NCBI RefSeq assembly: GCF_013761245.1
Contig: NZ_JACDUT010000003.1
Coordinates: 248,001 to 312,000 of the forward strand
From: Thermaerobacillus caldiproteolyticus
GTDB lineage: Bacteria; Bacillota; Bacilli; Bacillales; Anoxybacillaceae
DNA: 64,000 bases
Reading direction: 5' to 3'
Part shown: positions 52,000-60,419 of the stretch, piece after piece
Position numbering within the stretch: the stretch's first letter is position 1
Layout of the letters: each line of letters starts with the position of its first letter
Made by a program: the position numbers and the translations under genes
Notes under the pieces: model-generated
Told to the model about the DNA's origin: nothing
Database searches by the model: none
What the model saw: the letters and a program-made list of their open reading frames with translations, nothing else

Positions 52000-52656
52000 T
52001 CACTGCTGGATCATAAAGAAAATGAGCGAAGAAATAAGATTGATGAATAAATGAACCGCTAGCACGATCACTGAAACGATTCGTGACGATAGGGAGGAAC
52101 AAATCCGCAACGCAATGATTTGAATGACCGCACTCCAAGCAAAAAAGATCGTAATTGAATTCATAAAATGGATGAAGAAAGGATGATTAGAAGCAAGTTG
52201 GGCGATTACTCCAAGTCCGAATGGAGAAGAATAGGCATTGGCACCAGTAAGCAAACGAAATATAAGGAATAACACTTTTTCTATGATATCCAAAAACATG
52301 ACATAGAGTTCAATAGTAATAATTTTATAAAACTCTACTTTTCCCCTTAATATAAGCCAGATCAGTAACGAAGCGATGTACATGGACAGCATAGGTGCAG
52401 CTATTCCATTTCCGATAGAGCCTATAGCGAAAATGAGCTTCATCGTTTCGATACGATCATCAGATACTTTCCCAATCAAGGTTGTGAACATTTCAGTATC
52501 TAGTCCCATGTATATACCAAGTCCAGAAAGGAAGGCGCTAAAAACAGCAAGAATGATCACTCGTCCAAAAAATCCAGTTACATCTTCAGACTCATGTAAT
52601 TGAGTAAAGGTTGTATATGGTTGACGTATCCCATGCCATAGTCGTACTTGAAACAT
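52000..52656 (-). CDS. YIP1-family (YknW-like) membrane protein
   Basis: 218 residues from the ATG at 52656, chosen because GGAGGA lies seven bases upstream; the in-frame ATG at 52671 is part of that site. Five to six membrane helices and the 'RQPYTTFTQLHE' entry and 'GxGIAAPMLSMYIASLLIWL' core match YIP1 proteins. In B. subtilis the YIP1 protein YknW assists the YknXYZ exporter that protects against the SdpC toxin. It lies 39 bp upstream of the YknX-like gene, so the pair is an operon. Confidence 0.72.
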   Translation of the reverse strand: MFQVRLWHGIRQPYTTFTQLHESEDVTGFFGRVIILAVFSAFLSGLGIYMGLDTEMFTTLIGKVSDDRIETMKLIFAIGSIGNGIAAPMLSMYIASLLIWLILRGKVEFYKIITIELYVMFLDIIEKVLFLIFRLLTGANAYSSPFGLGVIAQLASNHPFFIHFMNSITIFFAWSAVIQIIALRICSSLSSRIVSVIVLAVHLFINLISSLIFFMIQQ

Positions 52657-52738
52657 GTCCGGCTCCTCCATTAGCTAAATTTTGTATGTACGCACTTATA
52701 ACATTTTAACGTAATAGTTTACAATTTTAAACAGGCAT

Positions 52739-52830
52739 TTCGACAATAGATTGATACATGTTAAAAATTACTTGTGTTACGATGAGATGGTTGGTTGTTA
52801 AAATAGAAAAGAACCAATCGAGGTTCGACA
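52739..52830. promoter_or_regulatory. Two 0A-box-like motifs between the YIP1 and SLH subtilase genes
   Basis: TTCGACA at 52739-52745 and at 52824-52830 (TGTCGAA on the minus strand). They lie in the shared upstream region of two divergent genes. TGTCGAA is the core of the Spo0A binding site. Confidence 0.5.
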
Positions 52831-52876
52831 ATGATTGTTATTAGCTGCCTCTCTTATGAGAAGGCAGCTCTTTTTT
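52780..52876 (+). ncRNA. Possible small RNA ending in a terminator
   Basis: A strong terminator (AGCTGCCT at 52843-52850 pairing with AGGCAGCT at 52862-52869, then CTTTTTT) lies 66 bases before the subtilase start, yet no gene on this strand ends before it. An extended -10 promoter after it can serve the subtilase, so the hairpin may end an independent short RNA. The 5' end is a guess. Confidence 0.35.
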
Positions 52877-52896
52877 ATCAATAGATTAGCAACTTT

Positions 52897-52905
52897 TGAT
52901 ATACT
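52897..52905 (+). promoter_or_regulatory. Extended -10 promoter of the SLH subtilase
   Basis: TGATATACT (TG-n-TATACT) at 52897-52905, 37 bases before the ATG. No good -35. Confidence 0.5.
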
Positions 52906-52942
52906 GAGTTTAAAAGCGGTAAAAGAAAAGAGGGAAAAAACA

Positions 52943-55258
52943 ATGAAACGATTGCAACCTATTGTTTTCGTTTTACTAGTTAGTTTTTTTCTTTTTCATC
53001 CAAACGATGCGCATGGGCAATCCCTTTCTGAATGGTTAATTTATTTCGATGACGAAGCGGACTATTCACAGTTTATCAAACATTACACCGGAAGAGTGGA
53101 GGATCAAGAAAGAGTGGAAGACCAGGCAGACGGCTGGGTTGTAAAAGCTCTTTTTAGTAAAGATGAAATTGAAACCATTAAACAGTCATCTATCGTATCG
53201 AGAGTGGAGCCGAATTATAAAAAAAGACTAGCTTCCTTTATTCGTTTTAATGACCCTCTTTTTTCGCAACAATGGGGAATTCAAAAAGTTGATGTAGCTT
53301 CAATAATGGATCAATTTCACGACCAAAACCTCCTATATGGAAAGCAGATCGCCATTAATCATGAAACATTGACATATGAAGGACAACCTTTACATGCCTC
53401 TAACGTTTTCATTTTATCAGAAGATGGCATGAAACTGTCTCGATTATCGGTTGAATTGGACCATGCTGAAGGAGCATGGACATTAGACATAGTAGATGAA
53501 CAAGGAGAGAGGATAGCTGCGAACACAGGATATTTGCCAAAATTAGATGTGCTGATTCCCAAAAATAAGGTATACAAAAAACTGCAAGTTGTTATTAAAG
53601 CAGACGGATGGACACAAATTCCTGTGATTAAGAACATAACAGCTGTAAACCATGTATTAGTTGCAGTAGTTGATACGGGAGCCTCCTTACATAAAGATTT
53701 TTGTGGGAATGTTCTCCATAGTTTAGGCAAAGATTATGTAGATGGGGAAGGAATCGCTATTGATGAAAATGGGCACGGAACTCATGTGACGGGTATTATT
53801 TCCGCTTGTCCGAACAATGGCGAAGGAATCGCAGGGGTAACCGGATTTGCCCCTGTTGATGTCATTCCTCTCAAAGTACTCGACGGTCAAGGCACTGGCA
53901 GCGATTTTGAAATTGCACAGGCAGTAAATGATGCGGTAACGTTTGGAGCGGATGTCATTAATTTGAGCTTAGCGGGAAAAGGAAAAACACTCGTTTTAGA
54001 GAGTGCTATTCAAAACGCCCTTCATCATCATGTCGCAGTAGTTGCTGCCGCAGGCAATTGGGGCACATTGTTACAGGATGTCTATCCTGCTTCATATCCG
54101 GGTGTCATTACTGTTGCTGCCATCAATGAAAATAATGAAATGATGCCTTATTCTGACTATGGATGGAAAATTGATTTAAGTGCTCCTGGGGCGAATATTA
54201 TGAGTACGTATTTGAACGACAGCTATCAGTCTTTGAGCGGTACTTCAATGGCAACACCATTTGTGACAAGTGCTGTTGCTCTTTTGAAAGCAGCTCATCC
54301 TGAACTAGATGTCATTCAAATTCGAAAACGATTGTTTCAGTCAGCATTAGATATTCGAGAAAAAGGGTATGATATATATTCTGGTCACGGTGTTGTTCAA
54401 ATTGCTAAGGCTTTTCAATTGCCTTTCAGTGAAGCTATTGATTGGCTGACCATTAAAGACAATCAACCGGTTGATACATCTCAACCGCAGCTGCTCGGTG
54501 TATCAAATGGGTTAATTGGAAAAGACATATACATTTTCATCGAGGATCAGTTTATTTTGAAAAGAAAAATAGACAGTGATTGGTTGTCCGTTGCATTATC
54601 TACGATTTCATCGGTGAGAAATGAGAAGAAGTTGACAGTAGTTTGTGCAGACGAAACAGGGAAAATTGTCGCGGCGGATGAGCGATGGATGAATCCCCCA
54701 TCGACCTCACCTGCTTCTTTCTCCGATGTTCCGACAACGTTTTGGGCATATCGGGAAATTCAGCAGGCATACAGTCAAAAATTGATTAACGGATTTGCCG
54801 ACAACACATTTCGCCCCAATCAATATTTAACGCGCCGGCACGCGGTAATGATGATGAACCGATTGTTTCATTGGCCGTTTCAACAAATCCGTTCTCCGTT
54901 TACCGATACTCCTTTGACATTAGGGGGAGCTTTGCCGATCTATTCAGCGTACGATCAACAAATCATTAAAGGTTATAACAACGGTAAATTTTATCCGGAG
55001 AACTTTGTGACCCGCGCCCAAATGGCGGTGATGTTAGCAAGAGCTTTAAAACTTAGCGAGAATTCTTTTAGCGGAACACCTTATTCGTTTAAAGATCTCT
55101 CGGATTCTGGCCACTTTGCCTATTATGCCGTTCAGCAGCTTGCTAGTAAGGGCATTATTACAAAACAGGAATATTTTCGTCCAAATGAATTTCTTACCCG
55201 TGCGCAGTTTGCAGCAATGATGGTGAGAACATATGAGTACATTTCTAAAAACTCTTAA
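52943..55258 (+). CDS. SLH-anchored subtilisin-family protease with an insertion before the catalytic Asp
   Basis: 771 residues from the ATG at 52943 (GAGGG upstream, proper signal peptide MKRLQPIVFVLLVSFFLF); an upstream in-frame start at 52835 falls inside the terminator hairpin. The prodomain (about 28-95) is followed by the usual mature start (DPLFSQQWGIQKVD). About 115 extra beta-rich residues (117-235) come next, before Asp244 (AVVDTGASLH). His278 (GHGTHVTG) and Ser435 (GTSMATP) complete the triad. Three SLH domains (about 588-765: FSDVPTTFWAYREI, FTDTPLTLGGALPI, FKDLSDSGHFAYYA) end the protein. It would process proteins at the wall surface. Confidence 0.9.
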   Translation: MKRLQPIVFVLLVSFFLFHPNDAHGQSLSEWLIYFDDEADYSQFIKHYTGRVEDQERVEDQADGWVVKALFSKDEIETIKQSSIVSRVEPNYKKRLASFIRFNDPLFSQQWGIQKVDVASIMDQFHDQNLLYGKQIAINHETLTYEGQPLHASNVFILSEDGMKLSRLSVELDHAEGAWTLDIVDEQGERIAANTGYLPKLDVLIPKNKVYKKLQVVIKADGWTQIPVIKNITAVNHVLVAVVDTGASLHKDFCGNVLHSLGKDYVDGEGIAIDENGHGTHVTGIISACPNNGEGIAGVTGFAPVDVIPLKVLDGQGTGSDFEIAQAVNDAVTFGADVINLSLAGKGKTLVLESAIQNALHHHVAVVAAAGNWGTLLQDVYPASYPGVITVAAINENNEMMPYSDYGWKIDLSAPGANIMSTYLNDSYQSLSGTSMATPFVTSAVALLKAAHPELDVIQIRKRLFQSALDIREKGYDIYSGHGVVQIAKAFQLPFSEAIDWLTIKDNQPVDTSQPQLLGVSNGLIGKDIYIFIEDQFILKRKIDSDWLSVALSTISSVRNEKKLTVVCADETGKIVAADERWMNPPSTSPASFSDVPTTFWAYREIQQAYSQKLINGFADNTFRPNQYLTRRHAVMMMNRLFHWPFQQIRSPFTDTPLTLGGALPIYSAYDQQIIKGYNNGKFYPENFVTRAQMAVMLARALKLSENSFSGTPYSFKDLSDSGHFAYYAVQQLASKGIITKQEYFRPNEFLTRAQFAAMMVRTYEYISKNS

Positions 55259-55259
55259 G

Positions 55260-55290
55260 GGCTGTCCTAAGTCACTAGGATAGCCTTTTT
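55260..55290 (+). terminator. Terminator of the SLH subtilase
   Basis: GGCTGTCCTA pairs with TAGGATAGCC around a GTCAC-type loop, then TTTTTAT. Confidence 0.85.
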
Positions 55291-55301
55291 ATATTGTATT
55301 T

Positions 55302-55340
55302 TTCGACACGATAATGCTCAATGGTTCAATAATTGTCGAA
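55302..55340. promoter_or_regulatory. 0A-box-like pair upstream of the SLH amidase
   Basis: TTCGACA at 55302-55308 and TGTCGAA at 55334-55340 face each other, about 110-150 bases before the amidase start. Confidence 0.5.
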
Positions 55341-55450
55341 TAAGGGTTGCGATTTTGTAGATAGTTTCATAGAATGAAATAGTGGATTGTGGAAAAATGT
55401 AGTTAAATGTCTGAATTTTGGATGTAACGAAATATAGAAGGGAGAGGGTC

Positions 55451-56968
55451 TTGTTGCGACTGTTATGTTCATTTCTTGTTGTTTTAACTCTTCTTTTTCC
55501 ATCTTCTCTTGCTGCTTACGCGGAAGAAAAACAATCTTTATCGTCCTCTGATGAAGGTTTGTTAGAAATTCGAGATTTTAACCAATCACCACCTTTTGCG
55601 GATGGATCAACCTCTACCACTTTTACCATTTCCTCATCTAATGGAACGATTTTTTCTGATGTGCCTACTGATCATTGGGCGAAAAGTGAAATCGAATTTT
55701 TATATCAACGTTCCATTATTCAAGGATATACAGTAAACAACGGTCTACAGTTTCGCCCAAATGCGCGTGTTACACGGGCTCAAGCGGCAAAAATGTTGAT
55801 GAAAGCATTAGGAGAGAAAGAGCAGCCGATATCCCGTGCACGATTTAAAGATATTCCTTCTGATCATTGGGCGGCGGGATGGATTGAGCGCGCTGTCGAA
55901 AAGGGAATATTTCAAGGATACGAAGACGGCACTTTCCGTCCAGATGATCCATTAAAGCGTTCACAGATGAGCAAAGTTATTGCGATTGCATTTCAATTGC
56001 CTGCTCCTCCTTCAACAGCAAGCAAGGTTGCATTTACTGATGTTAGTTCGAACTACTGGGCTTATCCATATATTTCTAAGTTATATTATCATGGGATTTC
56101 GAATGGAAATCAAAACAAATTTATGCCTGAATCATATATATCAAGAGATCAATTTTCTGCGTTTTTAGCGAGGGCAATGAATGAAGATTTCCGTCTTCCT
56201 GTTAATAGTTCAGTTATCGCTACAGGGAAGGTCACTGCTCAATCGTTAAATGTTCGTTCAGCAGGAAATGCCAATGCTTCGATTGTTGGGAAACTCAATT
56301 ACGGGGCAGTTGTGAATGTATATGAAATCAACGGCTACTGGGCAAAAATCTCGTATGGGAAAATCAACGGGTACGTACATAAGTCATATCTTAAATTAAA
56401 GAATGTTAACGGAAATCCGTTGCAGGGCCGCATTATTACTGTCGATGCAGGCCACGGCGGAACAGATTCTGGTGCTATCGGTAACGGAGCGTATGAGAAA
56501 AACATTGTCTTATCTGTTGCGAAGAAATTGCAGCAAAAATTAGAAAAAGCAGGCGCCAAAGTTATTATGACGCGGGCCAATGATACATATAAAACCTTGG
56601 AGGAACGAGTACAGATTGCTAAGAACAATTATGCAGAACTATTTGTTAGCATTCATGTGAACTCAGCTAGCGCATCGGCTAATGGTTCGGAAACGTACTA
56701 CGATACATCGACGAATCCAAATGGATATGAGAGTTATTTATTAGCAAAAGAAATCCAACAGCAATTAGTGAAAAATGCCAATATGTTGGATCGCGGTGTT
56801 AAAGATAATAACTTTTATGTCATTCGCTATAATACCGTACCTAGTGTTCTTGTGGAACTTGGGTTTATTACTAACAAAAGCGATGTTCAAAAGTTAACTT
56901 CTGATGAATATCAAAATATTTTTGCTGAATCGATTTATAACGGTATTGTGCAATATTACAATAAGTAA
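55451..56968 (+). CDS. SLH-anchored N-acetylmuramoyl-L-alanine amidase (Amidase_3)
   Basis: 505 residues from the TTG at 55451, six bases after AAGGGAG; a second TTG follows at once. Signal peptide (cleavage near AYA-EEK), three SLH domains (FSDVPTDHWAKSEI, FKDIPSDHWAAGWI, FTDVSSNYWAYPYI), a bacterial SH3 domain (SLNVRSAGNANASIVGKLN) and a C-terminal Amidase_3 domain. Zinc ligands are visible in DAGHGGTD, in the Glu of YEKN and in SIHVN; the catalytic Glu is in LVELGFITN. It cuts the bond between MurNAc and L-Ala of the stem peptide, as LytC/CwlB-type enzymes do. Confidence 0.92.
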   Translation: MLRLLCSFLVVLTLLFPSSLAAYAEEKQSLSSSDEGLLEIRDFNQSPPFADGSTSTTFTISSSNGTIFSDVPTDHWAKSEIEFLYQRSIIQGYTVNNGLQFRPNARVTRAQAAKMLMKALGEKEQPISRARFKDIPSDHWAAGWIERAVEKGIFQGYEDGTFRPDDPLKRSQMSKVIAIAFQLPAPPSTASKVAFTDVSSNYWAYPYISKLYYHGISNGNQNKFMPESYISRDQFSAFLARAMNEDFRLPVNSSVIATGKVTAQSLNVRSAGNANASIVGKLNYGAVVNVYEINGYWAKISYGKINGYVHKSYLKLKNVNGNPLQGRIITVDAGHGGTDSGAIGNGAYEKNIVLSVAKKLQQKLEKAGAKVIMTRANDTYKTLEERVQIAKNNYAELFVSIHVNSASASANGSETYYDTSTNPNGYESYLLAKEIQQQLVKNANMLDRGVKDNNFYVIRYNTVPSVLVELGFITNKSDVQKLTSDEYQNIFAESIYNGIVQYYNK

Positions 56969-56971
56969 GGA

Positions 56972-57017
56972 AAATGAAGGGCGCCCTAGCAAAAGGGCAA
57001 ACATCCCTTCATTTTTC
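56972..57017 (+). terminator. Terminator of the SLH amidase
   Basis: AAATGAAGGG pairs with CCCTTCATTT, with an inner GCCC/GGGC hairpin, then T run. Confidence 0.82.
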
Positions 57018-57058
57018 ATTATGTAAAAAAATTGCTATAATGTAATGGATAAAAGTGC

Positions 57059-57119
57059 TTTTACCTTGAGAGAAACAATAGTATAATGTAAAAGTTGAGG
57101 AAAGCAACATTTTTCGACA
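57059..57119 (+). promoter_or_regulatory. Promoter of the csaB operon with overlapping 0A-like box
   Basis: TATAAT at 57082-57087 with a weak -35 (TTTTAC, 57059-57064, 17-bp spacer). TTCGACA at 57113-57119 lies just after the expected start of transcription, where a bound protein could block it. Confidence 0.5.
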
Positions 57120-57144
57120 ACCATTTATAAAAAGGTGTTTCTTT

Positions 57145-58299
57145 ATGAAGATAGGCATTATTGGGAATTATGGTCATAATAACAACGGAGATGAAGCAAT
57201 TTTAACAGGGATTTTAAAACAGTTAATAGAGGATCTTTCTATACCTAAGGAAGATATTGTGATTTTTAGCAATAATCCTGAAAATACAGGGCAAAGATAT
57301 GGGGTTCAGGCTGTTCCTCTTTTTTATAGAAAAAAACGTCTCCTTTTTTCTATTATTAAGACATTAAAAGAGAGTTATTTTATGCTCAGAAAACTAGATG
57401 TATTGCTTATCGGTGGCGGTGGGCTGCTTATGGATTTATATAAGCGGGATGCCCCTTTGTATGCTACCCTTGGTCTTTTAGGGCATTACGCCGGGTGTAA
57501 AGTAATCATTTATGGAGTAGGAGCAGGACCGATCCAGACAAGAACAGGAGCCTTTTTTATTAAGCAATTATTAAAAAAGGCTCATCATATTTCGGTAAGG
57601 GATGAAAGCTCTAAACAATTGCTTCAGTCGCTCGGTATAAAAAAGGACATCGACGTTATCGGAGATCCAGCATTATTTTTAACGGTTCCGAGCGGAAAAA
57701 CGCATTCCGATTCAATTCGAAAAGTAGCGGTAACCGCTGTGCCTTATTACAGCGCTAAATATTGGCCTACATCGAATGAACAAAAATATTCGCAGTACAT
57801 TTCAGGAATGGCAAAAAATTTAGATCAGCTCATTCAGGAAAAAGGAGTCAGCATTACCTTTTTTTCTACGAAATATCCTCAAGATGTACAGGTTACAAAA
57901 GACATTGCCTCTTTGATGGTGCATAAGGATTGCGTAACCATCATTGACAAGAATTTATATCCCGATGAAATCATTTCCCTTTGTGCATCTCATGATCTTG
58001 TTATTGGGACAAGGTTGCACTCATTAATATTAGGGATTGTTGCCAAGACTCCGGTGATTGGCATTGGCTATCATCCGAAAGTGAGTCATTTTTTATCAAC
58101 CATTGATCAACTTCATCGCTACATCGACATTGAACAGCTTGCGAGAAATGAACACGCAGTTGTACACATCGTTGAGGAAATGCTGGCGCATTGGCCAGAA
58201 GTTCAAAAAGATATGGAACATGTGGCAGAGCGCATGAATCAAGAAGCTAAAAAGGGAATTGAACTGTTAAGCATAATAGGTGAGAGAAATGTCCGCTAA
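57145..58299 (+). CDS. csaB: Polysaccharide pyruvyl transferase CsaB
   Basis: 384 residues. The opening IGIIGNYGHNNNGDEAIL, the glycine-rich VLLIGGGGLLMDLYKRD, GVGAGPIQTRTGAFF and the C-terminal TRLHSLILGIVAKTPVIGIGY are the CsaB signature. It transfers pyruvate from phosphoenolpyruvate to ManNAc residues of the secondary wall polymer. The resulting ketal is the receptor for SLH domains, so this gene underlies attachment of all SLH proteins listed here. It heads an operon with two glycosyltransferases, a split Alg13/14-type enzyme and a flippase. AAGGTG precedes the ATG. Confidence 0.95.
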   Translation: MKIGIIGNYGHNNNGDEAILTGILKQLIEDLSIPKEDIVIFSNNPENTGQRYGVQAVPLFYRKKRLLFSIIKTLKESYFMLRKLDVLLIGGGGLLMDLYKRDAPLYATLGLLGHYAGCKVIIYGVGAGPIQTRTGAFFIKQLLKKAHHISVRDESSKQLLQSLGIKKDIDVIGDPALFLTVPSGKTHSDSIRKVAVTAVPYYSAKYWPTSNEQKYSQYISGMAKNLDQLIQEKGVSITFFSTKYPQDVQVTKDIASLMVHKDCVTIIDKNLYPDEIISLCASHDLVIGTRLHSLILGIVAKTPVIGIGYHPKVSHFLSTIDQLHRYIDIEQLARNEHAVVHIVEEMLAHWPEVQKDMEHVAERMNQEAKKGIELLSIIGERNVR

Positions 58300-59401
58300 A
58301 AAAGTGTTAGTATTAAGTAACATGTATCCGACGGAAAAAGCAAAATCGTTTGGCATTTTTGTAAAAAACCAAGTAGAAGCTCTTCGGGAACGGGGGCTAG
58401 AGGTTGATGTCATTGCTGTAACGAATCCAAGTATGGACAAGCTGAATGTAATTATGAAATATTTACATTGGCTATTAAAGACGCTTGTTCATTTACTAGT
58501 GAAAGGTCGAAAGTATGATGTCGTACACGCCCATTATGTTTTCCCGACAGGAATGTTAGGGCTTTTATATAAAAAGCTTTGGAATGTGAGACTCATCGTG
58601 ACAGCGCATGGAGGAGATATTGACCGCATGGCCAACAAGAGCAGACGCATTCGTCAATGGACAAAAACAATTCTGCACGAGGCGGATCATGTCATTGCGG
58701 TGGGTCAAAAGCTTTATGAACAAATTCATGAAGATTTTGATGTTCCAAAGGAAAATATTTCAGTCATTAATATGGGAGTGAACCGAAATATTTTCCGACC
58801 AATTGAAAAAGCATTAGCAAGAAAACAGTGCGGAATCAATGAGCAAATGATTCCTATTTTATATGTCGGGAATGTCATTAGACAAAAAGGATTAATAGAG
58901 CTTATCGAGGCGTTTTCTAAACTGAAAAAAGAAAATCCAAATGTGTGTCTCTATATAATTGGGGCAAAGAAAGATGCTTCTTTTTATCATGAGCTATTAC
59001 AGAAAATAGAAGAGAACAATGTACAAGATGTTTTTATATATGATGCGATGAACCAATCAGAAGTGGCTGTGTGGATGTCCGCTGCTGAAGTATTTGTTTT
59101 ACCGTCCCATCTTGAAGGATTTGGCCTTGTTGCTTTAGAAGCGATGTCTTGCCACACGCCTGTTGTAGGTAGTGATGTTGGGGGATTATCGTATTTATTG
59201 AGAGACGGCGCAGGAATATTAATTGAGCCTCATAATGTACAATCGTTGTATGAGGGAATCAAGAGAGTTATAAATGATGCTGAGGTTGGAAAACAATTAA
59301 TACAAAAAGGTGAGATTCGGGCACAAGAAAACGATCAGCAATACTTGATTGAGAAAGTGGTGCAGCTCTATTCACCTCCGGAGGGGATGAACTATGCGTA
59401 G
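58289..59401 (+). CDS. GT4-family glycosyltransferase
   Basis: 370 residues from the ATG at 58289, which has AGGTGAGAG just upstream; the GTG at 58280 is part of that site. Two Rossmann domains of GT-B type: YDVVHAHYVFPTGMLGLL and TAHGGDID in the first, LYVGNVIRQKGLIELIEAF and the donor-site PSHLEGFGLVALEAMSC in the second. A retaining transferase that adds a hexose to a lipid-linked acceptor in the cytoplasm. It overlaps csaB by 11 bases. Sugar and acceptor unknown. Confidence 0.88.
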   Translation: MSAKKVLVLSNMYPTEKAKSFGIFVKNQVEALRERGLEVDVIAVTNPSMDKLNVIMKYLHWLLKTLVHLLVKGRKYDVVHAHYVFPTGMLGLLYKKLWNVRLIVTAHGGDIDRMANKSRRIRQWTKTILHEADHVIAVGQKLYEQIHEDFDVPKENISVINMGVNRNIFRPIEKALARKQCGINEQMIPILYVGNVIRQKGLIELIEAFSKLKKENPNVCLYIIGAKKDASFYHELLQKIEENNVQDVFIYDAMNQSEVAVWMSAAEVFVLPSHLEGFGLVALEAMSCHTPVVGSDVGGLSYLLRDGAGILIEPHNVQSLYEGIKRVINDAEVGKQLIQKGEIRAQENDQQYLIEKVVQLYSPPEGMNYA

Positions 59402-59882
59402 TAAAAGAAAGAAAAACAAAAAAAAAGTGCTATTTATTGCCTCTCTAGGAGGGCATTTGACCCAATTATTACAGCTAAAGCCGCTCTTTTTAGAATATGA
59501 CTATCATATTGTGACAGAAAGATCAATTATTACAAAAGAGTTAAGCAAGCAATACAAAATGTCATTTCTTATGTATGGAGCACGAAATTATCCCTTTCGA
59601 TATATTTTTAAGTTTTCTTATAATGTCATCATGTCCTTTTATTACTTTCTGCGTGAAAGACCAGATGTCATTGTGACAACAGGTGCCCATACAGCTGTGC
59701 CGATGTGTTATATTGCGAAATTATTCCGAAAAAAAGTCGTTTTTATTGAAAGTTTTGCAAAGACGACAACCCCAACAATTTCTGGAAAATTAGTCTATCC
59801 GATTGCTGATTTATTTATTGTTCAATGGGAATCGATGAAAAAGCATTATCCAAAAGCTGTTTATGGAGGTTCGATCTATTGA
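59394..59882 (+). CDS. PssD/Alg14-like glycosyltransferase subunit
   Basis: 162 residues. The start KKKVLFIASLGGHLTQLLQL and the central RPDVIVTTGAHTAVPMCYIA, FIESFAKTTTPTISGK match PssD/Cps14F/Alg14, the membrane-bound acceptor half of a two-subunit glycosyltransferase. Its partner is the next gene, overlapping by four bases. Together the pair forms one GT-B enzyme. GGAGGGG precedes the ATG. It overlaps the GT4 gene by eight bases. Confidence 0.88.
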   Translation: MRSKRKKNKKKVLFIASLGGHLTQLLQLKPLFLEYDYHIVTERSIITKELSKQYKMSFLMYGARNYPFRYIFKFSYNVIMSFYYFLRERPDVIVTTGAHTAVPMCYIAKLFRKKVVFIESFAKTTTPTISGKLVYPIADLFIVQWESMKKHYPKAVYGGSIY

Positions 59883-60361
59883 TTTTAGTTGTTTTAGGAA
59901 CTCATGAGCTACCTTTTACGAGATTGTTGAAAGAAGTGGAAAGACAGATTATCAATGGTAATATTCAAGACGAAGTGATTGTTCAACAAGGACATACTCG
60001 TTACCAATCACCGTATATGAAAATGATTACATTTACAAGCTATGAAGAGATGGAAAGGTTATACCGTGAAGCGGCGTTCATTATTACGCATGGAGGAACG
60101 GGTTCCATTACAACTGGGGTAAAAATGGGAAAGAAAATGATTGCTGCTCCTCGTCTTACTAAATACGGTGAACATAATGATGACCATCAATTAGAAATTG
60201 TGCAGCAATTTGAAAAAACAGGGCATATTTTAGCTTGGTATGATGGAGAAGATTTTGGGAATATATTAAAAAAAATTGATCATTTTGAGCCGGTGCCGTT
60301 TGTAAGTGGCAAAAATAAAATCATCTCCATTCTTCGTACGTTTATTAATGAACATGTGTAA
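59879..60361 (+). CDS. PssE/Alg13-like glycosyltransferase subunit
   Basis: 160 residues from the TTG at 59879, nine bases after GGAGG and overlapping the previous stop as TTGA. MILVVLGTHELPFTRLLKEV and the donor-site segment ITHGGTGSITTGVKMGKKMI plus HNDDHQLEIVQQF are typical of PssE/Alg13/Cps14G, the nucleotide-sugar-binding half. Longer upstream frames have no ribosome site and would overlap the previous gene heavily. With PssD-like it probably adds the second sugar of a repeat unit. Confidence 0.88.
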   Translation: MILVVLGTHELPFTRLLKEVERQIINGNIQDEVIVQQGHTRYQSPYMKMITFTSYEEMERLYREAAFIITHGGTGSITTGVKMGKKMIAAPRLTKYGEHNDDHQLEIVQQFEKTGHILAWYDGEDFGNILKKIDHFEPVPFVSGKNKIISILRTFINEHV

Positions 60362-60419
60362 CAGAACGATAGGATGTCACCAGCGTTGGCATGAAACTAG
60401 TGATATAGCAGGTGGGGCC

